64,000 nt of DNA from Thunnus maccoyii (Eukaryota; Chordata; Actinopteri; Scombriformes; Scombridae). Where the stretch lies: positions 14,241,111-14,305,110 of the forward strand of contig NC_056552.1 of assembly GCF_910596095.1 (NCBI RefSeq), given 5' to 3'. The notes under the pieces were generated by a model, which did no database searches, was not told where the DNA came from, and saw nothing but the letters and a program-made list of their open reading frames with translations. Position numbers and translations under genes: made by a program. Shown one piece after another: positions 13,601 to 26,400 of the stretch (positions are counted from its first letter, which is position 1; the number at the start of each line of letters is the position of its first letter).

Positions 13601-14740
13601 GCACCGTATACATGTATATTTTATCCATTAGGACATTGCTTATCAGAAGAAAGGCCACAAATAGATTCCACTTGATAGTATGTTGTTGCATTTAATGGGC
13701 ACAGGGGAATGGCCACATGATGGCCCACACATAGAAAATTCAATGTGATGTTAGAGTGACCTTGCTTTATCCTCCGTGAATGGCTTGCATTTGGGATATC
13801 AGCAAGGCCACATGGTGGACGCTCATAGAAAATAGGAAAGCTGGGGCAGCTTCTGGGGTTGAGTTTGTTATAAATATTCTCCAGAGTCAACCAAGATGAA
13901 AGCACTTCAAATTTCATAGTTAAGACTGCATGATGTTCATTTTACTTATTTATTTATTTCTCAGGTCATCAATTAACTTGTCCATAATCAAGTTAATTGA
14001 TAGTAGTAGAGTTGTATAAGTGTGCATTATTCAACATTGTCTACATTCAATTGTTCCATAGCTTAAAGGCAGGCTAAATGCTCACAGGGAGTGACAGGTT
14101 CAGAGCCTACACACTAAATATAAACACTGTACTTACTGGCCTTCACTATCAGTGCATTTGCTTACATGTCTTACAACAGCATGACTAATACATACTCAGT
14201 ATTCAACACGAGTAGATCCACTGAGTGAAGTATGTGATCTGGACAAAAAATAGTATTGGTGTGTCTCTTAAGCTGAGCTTTAAATCGTATGTTTGCGAGG
14301 ATGTTAAAATCCTGAATACCAAATGTTGTCTGACACCTTTTAGATGTGGTGGTGGTGGTGATACAGATCACCATGGCAACAAGTGGATGGTATGAAGATT
14401 TAACATCCAACAAGAGGTGGAAAGTAATTGTACACAAAAAAATATATATAGGTAAAATATTTAAGGTATTTTACTTGAGTAATTCTTTTTGTGAAATTAC
14501 ATGTATCCGATCAGTTTTTTATATGATCATATATTATGCATTGCTGCAAGTTAAACTGACCAACAGCATATGAAATTGTTACATTTATTTTAATCTAAAC
14601 CAGCTACGACATTAAAATTCTGGTTACACTTTAATTTATCAATACTTTACAGACTGAAAGGGGTCACTCTTTAGAATTAAGTATTTTTTCTTTTTATACT
14701 TAAATTCTGCTACTAATAATTACATAATTTAACAAGTAAA
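10650..14740. other. Gene-free stretch
   Basis: Open frames up to about 110 codons are present but overlap on both strands and show no recognisable domain. A short (ggt)n run lies at 14347-14360. No defined transposon ends were recognised. Confidence 0.4.
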
Positions 14741-14745
14741 ATTTC

Positions 14746-15127
14746 AAAGCAATAATTCAACATTTTGGGGAAATACACATTCAACTCAATCGATTAACAC
14801 TCTCATATCTTTCCATGAAGTATAAAGCTACAGCCAGCAGCCAGTTAGCATAATTTAGCATAAAAACTGGAAATGGGGACACAGCTAGCTCTGTCCAAAG
14901 ATAAAAACAAAAAGAAAACCACCTACCAGCACCTCTAAAGCTCACTAACTGACATATCTTGTTTGGCTAGCTAGTTTCCCGCTGCTTTGAGTCTTTATGC
15001 TATGGTAAGCTAAACGGATGCTGAGCGGAGATACCAGACAGATATAAGAGTGGTAACGCTCCTCTCATCTAACGCACGGCAAGAAAGTGAAAAAATTTAT
15101 TTCCCCATAATGTCAAACTATTCCTTT
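14746..15127. mobile_element. MITE with ~30-bp terminal inverted repeats
   Basis: The left end aaagcaataattcaacattt continues ttggggaaata. The reverse complement of the right end is aaaggaatagtttgacatta, continuing tggggaaata, with about six mismatches over 30 bp. The interior contains gctacagccagcagccagtt, ccagcacctctaaagctcac and similar blocks diagnostic of a very common teleost element. Non-coding. Confidence 0.8.
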
Positions 15128-15129
15128 AA

Positions 15130-16630
15130 ATACTTAACTTTTACTTTCAGTGGAGCACTGTGCAATTGAATGGGTTAATGGTCTGATCATTTCTTCCATC
15201 AATGCCCTATATTTGTGTGACAGATCATACACTACTTACACTATCAAATGGATTATGTCAATGAAAATTATGTAAAAGTTAATTTAAACATCCCAAAACA
15301 CAACTAGGACTTGGTATTCTACATGTAGGAGATGCTTTTGTGGCTGATTCTTTACTGCTAAAATTCCTACACTGGCCTTATGCCTAATACAAGACTCTGA
15401 AGATATTCATAAAAATGGTTTTAACTAATTTGCCTGAATACATAATAGGTTTAATAAAAAAAAAGATTAAAAGACAACTGAAGAACATTTGGAGGTAAAC
15501 CTCACAGCATGGCCTATAGTGTAGTATCTCTATTTAGGCTGAAGTCCCTTTTCTGTGTCAGGTGTTGAAATGCCCTCGTCACATTAAGTGGCAGATCTCA
15601 GGACACTTAACATTCCTCCCCACCCCCCTCGGCAGATGCAGTGTGTTTTTAATGACATTGTCTGCTTCCTGTCAAGTCAGCTGGGGGCTGATACGTGGAA
15701 AGTCACCTGTGGAAGGACAGGGGAAAGAAAATGTCTTGAAGGGTAGAACAGGAACTCAGCTGCGGTCTGACTTTAGCGAATGTTGCACTTACTATACAGG
15801 GGAATCAAGGCTGAATTAAACTGCACTGCAGAGCTGGGCGGCCCTATAAACTCACTGCACAAATTGCGTAGAGCCCTGCAAATTACATAAGGGTTCCACC
15901 TCCCCCTCATATCAAAGCGGGTGTCAGTGTTTACATCTTCGATGTGAGGATGAAGGGGAACTATCCTTCTGGTCACAAAAAAGAGAAAAAAAAAACACCA
16001 TGAGAGTGATTTGTGGGAACAGCAATCAGGTAAACTTGTGTTCTCTCCTCTCCAAGTTTGATGTCAGCAAATAACAGTAACGTTAAGTTGATGTGCTAGC
16101 TTGCAGTGCATCTCTCTCTAGTCTGTCTGTCTTGCTAACTTAGTTGGGCAGTGCATCTCTTGGTCTCTCTGTGTCTTGCTTGCTTGCCAGCCATTTACAG
16201 GGCTGTGTTCTGTGACTTTGTGCCTGACAAAAGTGAGAGTGAAATACAACTATTTGTTATGTTTGATAAATTCCAACAGGCAATAGTGTTGAGCTCAGAA
16301 AACATAACCGTGTCGCGTATGAACATGCGTTCATATGCGTGTGCACAAAATGAAACTCACGCTTTCCAGCAGCAGTGGTGACCAGTCCAGCCAATATATG
16401 GGCGTGATGGCACTCCTCGTAAGCACACATAATTTTTAAAACAACACAATGATTATCTAGTCTCTGGACTAATGCAAGATGGAAAGCATTGGATTGACAT
16501 TAACTATTGATTAAATATTGAATTTAAAATGTTGATTAGCAGGACATACTGGGCAATATTGATGCATATCTCTCAGTAAATAATAACCATCAAGTATTCA
16601 CCCAAACCCTAGTATAATAGTATTTTATAT
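15130..16630. other. Gene-free stretch upstream of the hAT relic
   Basis: No gene is recognised. The right part (from about 16.0 kb) may belong to the 5' non-coding end of the hAT element, but no terminus was identified. Confidence 0.35.
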
Positions 16631-16636
16631 TTGAAA

Positions 16637-19600
16637 ATGTATAAAAGGAAGTCTGCGGGAGCCAGTTTGAATGGGCCTTATGCAGTTGATAAAATTAATA
16701 ACAGTATTGTTATCTATAATTTACAGGTGCTATGCTTAAGTTTGTCAGAAGAGGAGATGCTGGATCATCAGCCAGTACAAGCACAGACTCAGTTGATCCA
16801 CATCCAGCCTCAGCCAGTACTAACACAGACCCAGTGCAGCCAGCTTAAGCAAATACTAACACAGATGCAGTACTGGCAGCTTCAGCAAATACTAACACAG
16901 ACCAAGGTGAAGTACAGGCAGCCTCAGCCAGTACTAGCACAACCAGATGTGTATAGTCAGCATTAGATACAAGCAGCTCATACCCTAACAGAACAGTTGC
17001 TGCTCCCCCAAATGACCCAGCACATTGGCCCCCAGTCTTAACACAGTTAAGTTATAGTTATAGTTATAGTGCTGTGTCAATCATTTACGATTCATTCAAA
17101 AGAACGAATCTTTTAGGTGAACAAACTGAACTGAATCACTTCCTGAAATGATCCGTTCATTTCCCAATCAGTTCAGTTGAGTTCTCAGTCAGTTGTGAGC
17201 AAACGTGATTCATGCGCAGGGATACACTCATTCACTGAGTGAGTGATTCAGGTCATTCATTCGCAGGAGGAATGGGGTGTGATCAAGACAACAAATACAC
17301 AGCTGATTCAGGTTGCAACATTTAGCTGCAATGATTCAACAACACTGGTCGTGGACTGCAATCCAGATATATGACTAGATTGATATATGCATAGGCTAAC
17401 ATTTAATATTACTGTGCGTAGTGCCACACACACATACACACATACATAACATTACTGTTTTGAAAAGAGGACAGCTATAAGGATACATTCACTGAACAGA
17501 GCGTGTGTGTGCGTGCACGGATTACATTAATTAATGTAGCAACATTAAAAATAAACAAATAAATGAAGGCCTACATAGAACACTAATGCAAAACTGGTTT
17601 TCTTTCAACCATTTTTTAATGCAAGATTTAAAGTTTTTAAATGTACTGTACTGCTCTGATACTAATCAGCAAGGTGTTCTCACCACCTTTTGTAGATTAC
17701 AATGTATGGTGAAACAGGTGGCTGAGACTGTGTCAGATCCTTTCACTGTGAGGGAATGGTGCATGTTCAGTGATTCGTTCTATGATCGTACACAGGGAAC
17801 ATGAGCCCTGAGTTATAGATAACCGCTGAGTCACTCAAGCCTGCCCCTCTCCCTCCCTCTCATGTCTGGAAGTCTCGAAGTAGGAAGTAGTACCAAATAT
17901 TTATATATATATATATTTAAATGAACGCCCGCTACATTCAAGCCCTTGCCAAATGAGCTCACACAATGCTGATTAAGCCTATCACCGCCAGGTAAATCTC
18001 TCTGTATTTCACAGTATACAGAGTTTTTAAATCTGGTGTTGGTGGCGACATTCCTACGCTGGCCGGATGAATGCATACTGCACATGCTCTATGGCCAGAG
18101 CATGCGTACCAGAGACTTCTGCTGGCCAAGCAGCTAACTTCCAGTTAGCCCTCTGCTAACTTGAATGGTGATAAAATAATTTAATCATGCGGCTCTTCTA
18201 GGCTTTCCAAATGTTATCAGACCAAATGGATCAAATTCCGATAGTGAAACGAGTCATTTCGCAGGCGTCATATGATGCTCAAACCAATTTATCTACTGTT
18301 TTACAGCTGCAACAGTAGCAACAGAGTAGGCTATGGCAAAGCCTATGATGTCAGTACATCAACAATGTTTTTGTAATTACTCTCACTGCCAGAGGGGGGA
18401 GACAAATGTCCTGCACTCCAGCTTTAATAATTATACCTGCTGTGCACAACAGGATAGGACTTTTTTATAGCAGCTTTTAGTTTGCAAACAGTATCTTTAT
18501 CCAACTAAATTCTCAGTTCACTGGCTTATCCTTCACGAATGACCGTTCTCAGTTCATTAGTTAGGCAAGCCGTGTTTCAGTTCAGTGAATGAGACTACAC
18601 ACTCAGAGCTCTGGTCAAGCACTGAACGATTCAGTGAACAAATCTTTTGAACAAATCTTTTTAATGTACTGATTCTAATGATTAGGAAAACTGAAAAGAA
18701 CTGCTTTGCCCATCACTACTGAGTTAGTGCACAGAGGTTCATTCAAACCAGTACTGGATTTTTCTTACCCTAAAGACAAGTCTAGAAGAGAAGAAGTTTC
18801 TATTCAGGCTTATTACAGAGACAGCTGTGAAATGGGGAAAAGATTACCAGGAGCCGGCTTTCATACTTAATCAAAAACAATGCTGTATTGTTTTTGCTGT
18901 TAGCTCTTTTCTACAAAAGACTACAAAATAATAAAGGAAGGTGTGAATGACTGGTCGAATATCAATACCATTCTGAAATACCATGAAGGTAGTCACACAA
19001 TATGATGATATGGTGGAGAGAACTTGAACTGCACCTAAATCGGGGACAGACTCTTGGCCAGATACAAATGACAAACAAATGCAAATGCAAAACAATACAA
19101 ATGAGAGGATAAAAGAAAGAGATGGTGGGATGTGCTTACACGTTTCATAAGTATCACCCAGTCTCTGGCTGAAAGAAACCTAGCATTCAGGGGTTCATCA
19201 GACAAACTCTGAAAACCACATAATGAAAACTTCCTAAAAGAGGTTGAATTACTGGCAAAATTTGACCCCCTTATGGAAAATCATCTCAGCAAAATTAAGT
19301 TGAGACACATACAAAATCAATTGTGACACATACTCATTACCTTAGGAAGCACACACAGAATGAGCTGATACAGATTGTGGGTGACAATATTCTGGAAGCA
19401 ATAGTGACTCAAGTAAGAGACTCAAAGTACTTCTCCATTACCTTGAACTGTACACCTGACATTAGTCACCAGGAGCAAATGTCCATTGTTCTGAAAAGTG
19501 TGGCTTTACAGGGAAAGCCAGAGATCAAGGGTTTGTGAATGTTGAGTTACAATAGGCTTGACTCTGTCTACTGTCATCTTAGATAAGCTGAATGAGCTGA

Positions 19601-20705
19601 AGATTCCATTTGAAGATTGCAGAGGGCAAGCTTATGATAATGGAGCCAACATGAAGGGCAAGCACCGAGGAGTACAAGCCAGACTGCTCAAACAAAATCC
19701 CAGAGCCGTATTTATCCCATGTGGAGCGCATACTCTAAACCTTGTCATTGCAGATGTTGCCAAATCTACAAAGGATGCAGTTGGGTTTTTTGGGCATGTG
19801 CAAAAGCTCTTCACCCTTATTTCAGCAGGCACACAGAGATGGAGTGTTTTGAAGAAATGTGAACATAACTGTGAAGTCATGGAGTGACACAAGATGGGAG
19901 AGTAGGCTCCGAAGTGTTCATGCAATCAGGTATCAGGCTTTTGAGGTTCGGGAGCCATTACTGGAAGATAGACAGACAATCAACAATCCTGTGGACAAAG
20001 TGGGGGCACGAGCACTTGCAGATGAAGTTGGGTCCTACCGCTTCTTGATTTGCTGTGTCGTATGGTGTGAGATACTGACAATGACAAACAAGGTGAAAAA
20101 GCCTCTCCAATCTGCCTCAATGCAGCTGGATATAGTAGTGAATTTAATCTCAAATGCAAAGGCCTCCCTCACTACATACCGGGATTCTCTGAGTCCCAGA
20201 CAACAGCCAAAAGCATTTGTGAAGAAATGAATGTGGAGGCTGTTCTGAAAGAGAAGAGACTGAGAGGCAGCAAGAGGCATTTCAGCTATGATGCTCCTGA
20301 TGAACCAGTAACTGATGCACTGAAAAACCTTGAGGTCGACTCTGCTGTGAGATCCATGGAAGAAAGATTTGAAACACTCAACCAGGTGAGAACCAAAAAT
20401 GGAGTGCTGCTGAACTTCAGCACTGCTTCTCAGATAACCAGTGAATCTTTAAAGGCTCACTGCATGGAAGCTGAAAGCACTCTAACCTTTGGATAGCCCT
20501 AAGAATTGCAGTCACCCTACCAGTAACAGTACATTGGCAGAGAGGAGCTTTTAAAAGTAAAGCTCATCAAAAGCTACCTGAGGTCTTCCATGTCATGGTA
20601 ACATTTGAGTGGTCTGGCCATCATGAGCATAAATCATGATGATGTCAATGATGACATCATTGATGATTTTGCCTCAAGAAAGTACAGAAGAGGAATATTT
20701 TGATG
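16637..20705 (+). mobile_element. Dead hAT-family transposase (ZMYM1/DUF4371-like), split by a nested insertion
   Basis: Broken plus-strand frames follow the order of a hAT transposase. At 16637 MYKRKSAG starts; from 16732, after a ttacag acceptor, there is a Ser/Thr-rich segment with tandem STNTD units, ending PNDPAHWPPVLTQL at about 17046. The protein resumes at about 18722 with LVHRGSFKPVLDFSYPKDKS. Next come YCFCC at about 18886 and GVNDWSNINTILKYHEGSH (TTF-type finger region), then LLAKFDPLMENHLSK. From 19350 the DUF4371/RNase-H-like part reads VRDSKYFSITLNCTPDISH, then FEDCRGQAYDNGANMKGKH and FIPCGAHTLNLVIAD, and SDTRWESR near 19883. The C-terminus ends DDVNDDIIDDFASRKYRR at about 20640-20690. 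Many stops and frameshifts make it non-functional. The catalytic Asp/Glu set cannot be judged intact. Confidence 0.85.
17067..18721. mobile_element. Non-autonomous hAT-like element inserted into the hAT transposase relic
   Basis: The right end is tgcccatcactactg; its reverse complement (cagtagtgatgggca) is a typical hAT terminus. The left end tagtgctgtgtcaa is an imperfect match. The first and last 200 bp are dense in gttcattc/ttcagttcag motifs in inverse orientation (for example aaaagaacgaatctttt and gaacaaatctttt). Right after the right end comes agttagtg, the likely 8-bp target duplication. The left copy appears degenerate inside acagttaagttatag and an expanded agttat run. No transposase frame is seen inside. 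Confidence 0.65.
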
Positions 20706-21310
20706 GTAAGATTTTAATTTAAATATTCAAATGTTTACACAGTTTTACTCACATTTAAGTTTGAATGGCAGAGGTGCATTTGTGTAAATGACTCCTTAAC
20801 TAACTATGTGAAATACTCTCTCAATTTCTTCCAGGCAGTCCAGATAGACTGTATAGGTTTTATTTGACAATTTTGAGACATATAACTGCAGCCATAGCCT
20901 ATAGGCTTATGTTTACATTGTATAGCTATTGCTAATTGTATAATATAGTGAGGACTGGACTAATTACCAGGCAGCAGAGCCAAAGCTCAGCATTATATTT
21001 TATTATTTTCTACAATTTCTTATTTATGTTAATGTTAATGTTATCTTAAGATTCTATACAAAATAGTCTATTCAATAAATATTGTTTGTTTATATCTCAT
21101 TGTGTTCTGTATACTACTTATTTTTAGACCGACAGATGGAACAAACTGTTTAAAGACGGGAGGATTGTAGTGGGAGTACTGAGTTGTCAGGTGTGACTGT
21201 GTGGCAAGGGTAAATGGTTTACATGGTTCAAGGGTCAGGTAGGAGGGCCCCTACGCAGAATTTTGCTCAGGGCCCCAGGGAAGTCAGGACCAGCTCTGCT
21301 GCACTGCACC
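20706..21310. other. Likely 3' non-coding part of the hAT relic
   Basis: AT-rich sequence without genes leads to a GC-richer end with agggcccctacgcagaattt and ctcagggcccc (about 21242-21280), the style of many hAT 3' ends. The exact terminus and the matching 5' terminus upstream of 16.6 kb were not resolved. Confidence 0.35.
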
Positions 21311-22975
21311 TTCACAGACACCTAACCATAAAAATTAAGGCTGTGTGTTTTTCCATCGCTGTGTTTTCTCAAATGTTCGTTCAGTGTTGTTTTAACTGGG
21401 CTCATGAGAATTATTCCATCACATGATTGAATAGTTTATGAAAATGTCCAAAGGGAAATGTAAAAATCTTTTCATCTTAGAAATAAAAGTAGAGAATGTT
21501 CAGATAGAAGGTACTTTACTAGAAAATTGGCAAGAAAGACACAGAGGGTTGGGATGAATAGTGAATGTGTGTGTCTGCTTGCATAGCTGTTTGCACATAG
21601 TGTATACTTCCCAATTCAGGTGTGCTCTGCTTGCTTAAACTCTGGTCAGCTTAATTTTCAATTCAAATGAATCTGCTCCCCCTCAGGCACTTGTCTCACC
21701 TCTTCCTGTCATTTCTTTTTCTCTTTAATTTCCTCTTGCTGGTCATTTTTCACAGAGAATTTTCCACAGGCTTGAAAAATGCTTGCCAAGGTAAGGCTGA
21801 AATCTGGGCAGGAGGGATGACAAGATGAGAGAACAGTCGGTGGTGAAAATCCCCAAAAGAGCTGACATGTCTGCCTTGGATTTCTCTGCAGGTGAATGTA
21901 TGGTTTCCATGTATGGGTACTAATGATTTAAGGTTGCATTGAGGTAGTGCCCCTTTGTGGTAAAATGGAAGAATTGTGTTCTAAAATGAAGTTGTAGAGA
22001 AAACTGGGAAGGACGTGACATGTTTCGTATTCATCTATGTGGAGCCTTTCCCCTGCTTGTTAACTTGACACAACTGAACAGAGCTTCGTGTGAGCAGTGA
22101 TGAAACGATTGCACATTTTAACATTCTCAGGAGTGTTTCATTTTGAGAGCAGTTACAAAATGCCACCACCTTCCCTTTTTCTTTCCTTTCGTCTCATCTT
22201 GAGCCAGTAAGACACCAAAAAAAAAAAAAAAAGGTCAGGAGCCAGCTGCTCCATCTGTTCGTAAGCTCAAACTTAGCCTAGTGATAACATAAGTGTTTAC
22301 AAAGTGGAGATTTACTGTGGAGATCACTACTTTAAAACTGGTTGCACCACGCAAACTAGTTCTTACATAGAGATTAGTTGTAACTAAATATTTTCACCTA
22401 CCAACTGTCCAGTGTCGCTGTTATGCTACTTAACTGACAAACTGACAAAGCGTTACGTTAGCTTGCTAATATCCGACTAGTTGAAATTAAAAGTAAAGAA
22501 GTTATATGGAATATGGTTACATTTCACAGAAAAAACACAATATACATCAAATTACAAAACCAATGTTAGACTTCATTACCAAATAACGTTGGTTAGCTTA
22601 GCATAATCAGATGTTTACATGGTTGGTAGCCTCTTATTGGATAGCGCAACAGATGTTTCCTAGCAACCAATTTACACAATACTAAAATGTTTAGCAACCC
22701 AACTAGTGACTCACTAGTTTGAAAATGACTAGTAGTTACTAAGAACTTTGGATTTGGCCCATTGACTGTTTTACTCGACACTGTTTGAGTTGCTTTGGCT
22801 GTAAGTTTAGAATCATTTCCTGCTCTATTGTCCTAAAATTGGGCATGTAATGTATAAACACTTCCGCAATCCCTACACTGTTCACCCAGTTTGGAGAATC
22901 CCTCAAGTTTTTTGGCCACTAGGGTTCAGCAGAAACAAACCGTAAACACAACAATGACATATTATCAGTTTTCAG
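21311..22975. other. Gene-free stretch; probable repeat at 22.25-22.8 kb
   Basis: No gene. Between about 22,250 and 22,800 the sequence (tttaaaactggttgcaccac, gttagttgtaactaaat-like segments, and actagt motifs at both sides) resembles a fish MITE, but clear terminal repeats were not established. An A-tract lies at 22,216-22,231. Confidence 0.35.
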
Positions 22976-22979
22976 TGAT

Positions 22980-23420
22980 ATGGTGAACTTTTTAGCATAG
23001 AGTTCCCTATTTACACAACTGACAGCCACAGAGCAAGAGTAGTATTCATATGGAGTTGTTTCTGTGTCCACCTAAAATGTAAGTCCAACATTCCATCTCC
23101 TTCTTAGCTCTGTTTTGCTATCAAAACCCCAAGGGAAATACTGGGCTCTTCAGCTGCTATGTTCACCAGGTAGTCGCTAACTTTGTCTGTCTGCTGTTTG
23201 GTGCTGGGCAGGTAGGATACAATGTGTGTTTAGAGCTTCCTTGCAGAAAACATATGCCTGCTGTGACAAAAACAATGCAGATAAAAGCAGAGAGAGTGAA
23301 CCAGAACAGTCAGCCCTGTAGAGCAGACGGGAACTGCAGGCCAGTGACAGCAAGGAAGGTATCACAATGGATTTTGTCTGTGATGCTTGGGGACAAGAGT
23401 TCTCCAGTAAATAAAATGAC
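22980..23420 (+). repeat. Teleost interspersed repeat, family R copy A
   Basis: Shared blocks with copies at 31.6 kb and 55.3-55.8 kb (the last reversed): gggaaatactgggctcttc, agctgct, ttcaccaggtagtcgctaac, ctgtctgctgtttggtgctg and gcaggaag-like text. An open frame on the opposite strand is an incidental product of the repeat. Confidence 0.65.
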
Positions 23421-23429
23421 TTAATGTTA

Positions 23430-26400
23430 GATATATCTTTAAGTTGGTAGAAAATTTGTTCATCAAAGTGACAGACTCCTAAAACACAAACAGAATCAGA
23501 TGATTTCAGATTCATTATTAGGTCATTTTAACATGTTAGGAGACAGTCAACCTTTGCAAGGCATCTAAGTACACTAACTATTCACAGTGAGGTAGAACTG
23601 TATATCATCAGCATAATAGTGAATACTCATGTTATAATGTAACCAAAAGCAAATATATACAGGGAGAATTAGAAAGATTTTGAAAAAATACTATAATAAC
23701 ACCTAGTCCACCATGCAAACTGGAAAAAGATGAATCATGATTAAAAAAAGAAGTTACATTTAGTTGTGCCATCATGTTGTATTAAAATGTATTTATTCTG
23801 AATGTATTTTTTTTTTTCAAATTTTATCTCCATACAGTCTTCCATGATTTTTGTTGAATAAATGATTAGAACCTACAGTATTATATATGTTATGTAATAC
23901 TATTTGTCCAGTTAGATTACCTTAAAAACTGTCAACTAAAGGTGTTATGTTGAGCATAGCTTTGCATTTTCAGATTGACTCATTCATCAGTGGATTAGTG
24001 GCTCCACCTTATGTGCTAAGGTAAGTATGGTTGATTTTAACAAAAATGTAAAGCTTATGTATGTGTTTATTTTAGGTCAAGTTCTACCACCTTGTTTCTG
24101 CTTGGATTCATTGAAAGTTCCCTGCTGTTTGCTATAAATAGTCTCTTCCTTGATGTAGGCATCTCTGACTGAAATGTAAATTTAATTCTTTCATCTGTTA
24201 TTGTATGAGATCAGATTCTGACAGTAAATTTCAGGTTATTAATCAAAAGAAAAAAAAAAACGGTACCATAGGGGATCTTGTTACTGAGTCTGAAAATGGC
24301 AGTCTTAACAAACTATTTTCAGTATTTAAGAGAAACAATACCATTCTTTAGATTCTTCACTGCTCAATTCAGGAATTATGGTGGCTGGTAATTCCTTTCA
24401 TTTCTGTAGCTGGAATGAGGCTTCCTATACTGAGACAAGAAATACTGACAAATTTAAAGGATGAAATCAATCCAAAAGAATCCAATTTTTATATTCACAA
24501 CAGAAATGCTTTCACAAAATCTGTAGCGATAATCTTTCTGATGATCTTTTCCACTCTGACATGGTTCAGCATCGACAAATATGAATTTTAAAATGATACT
24601 GAAAGAATTGGAAAGTCATGCTGCGGAAGAATAGGCCAATGGTAAGGTGAGGTGGAAGTAAACCCTGCCAGAAGGAGTGTTAATGATGAAAATACACTAC
24701 CTTGTTCAGGATTTGATACTGATTCTTCACTGGATCAGAGATAACACTGGCATATTGTGTAGTTAGGCACGATTTAACACCATGTTCTGTGGGAGAATGT
24801 AAAACTCTCAAGTGCTGTTCTGCCAAGTAATGACTCTTTAACCAGTCTGTTCACCTTTCCAGTGTTTCAAAGTTTCACTTTTTAAGCAAAGTGTCTCAGG
24901 CATTTCTTATAAAAAGGGGGTGGGGGGTGTTAAACAGTGTATAATTAGACATTTAACCCACAAGAGAATTTTAAAGCTTTCCAAGTCTTTCTCCATATAA
25001 CCTGATTAGAGACACCCAGGAAGAGGATTTTGCTGTTTAAGTCAAAGATGCAGAGAGCGATTAGGGAAACAGAGAAATGTACCAAATTGTACTGATTTAG
25101 CAAGTGATTAAGTAGTAGAGCTCTGGAGCCATGGTGGTGCTCCCACAACTCATCTTCAGACTCATAATGGCCAAACAGGTGTGTAATCAATGTAATCTCA
25201 CCCTATGTTTGATTTGGGAGTAAAACAGTGGAAAATGTTCAAGGAGAAATGTTCATGCATCCAGAGACAGAAACAAAGACAAGTGTCAAAAGTTTTTCCT
25301 GCAAGCTAGTAGTGTGTCCATGTGACTGAGACTGTTAAATGATGCATGTGGTTGAGAATAGCATTAACGGATAATTAATTAATTAATCAATTAATTAACG
25401 GATTAATCGATGAGTCAGCTGATAGAAAATGAACAGACAACAATTTAGATTTAATTGTCATTGATTTTAATTGTCATCAAGAAAAAATGATGATCATTTG
25501 CGGATTCCAGCTTTTCAAATGAGAGGATTTCCTGTTTTTCTCTCTATTTTACATCACTGCAAATGGAATATCGTTGAGTTTTTGAGTTTTGGTTCAGACA
25601 AAACAAGCATCTTGGACTCTGCTTTTACTCTTCTAATATTTGATCAACTAAATGATTTATTAGACAAAATAATCAACAGGTTGATTGATACTAAAATAGT
25701 TGTTGCAGCTCTGGTTGGGAGGCCTGTAACTGGGTGAAAAGCACAAGAAAATTGGTAATACACCTCTGAGGAAAAATAAAGAACTCATGTCATGGTTGTG
25801 GGGACACTCCCCTCACAAATAAGACTGGTAGTAAATATACAGTAAATTAACATTTTGGCTCACGTTGGTCAGTCTACAGGCTAACACATTAATAATATAC
25901 AACATATAAGACTTTTTCAGGGAGTTTAGTTAATATTCTGCTCCTAGCAGTTCAACTTTATTGATTTTTACATTTATATTTTGCTTGTTTTTCAAAAATG
26001 GTGAATTTTTATCTAAAATTTGAATACAAAAATGTCCAAATTCTGGTCTTTTATGTATAATAGTTGCTGACTCTGTTAGTGGAGACAAGTGCCTAGACCA
26101 GCTGTTGACTGATTGCTATGGAAATGTGTTAAATGACTCTTAGTGATTCAAACCTGTGCTTTCAGACTAATTCATCATATCATGGTACAAGTTAGTTGTG
26201 TTTTTCTGGTGTACAGCCGTAACAGTGTTGATTATACTGTATGTTAAAATGTCATTGTTTCAGTATTGCTGTCCCTTACGTCCAAGTAACAAACTACATT
26301 GTGCTTTTTTAGGATTTTCTCTTTGTGCAAAAAATAGAGGAAAAAAAGTCTAAAGCCTAGAGACCATATGTCCCAAGGCCATAAAATTTAATGGATGTGT

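Noticed and set aside
20630..20680. Near-palindrome tcaatgatgacatcattga as a possible regulatory site or hairpin
   Set aside because: It is explained as the codons for the Asp/Ile-rich C-terminus (DDVNDDIIDDF) of the hAT transposase.
23177..23515. 112-codon minus-strand ORF
   Set aside because: It lies across an interspersed repeat copy and shows no domain; an incidental frame.
25371..25410. attaattaatt palindromic stretch as homeobox enhancer
   Set aside because: Simple AT repeat; core motifs of this kind occur by chance in AT-rich DNA.
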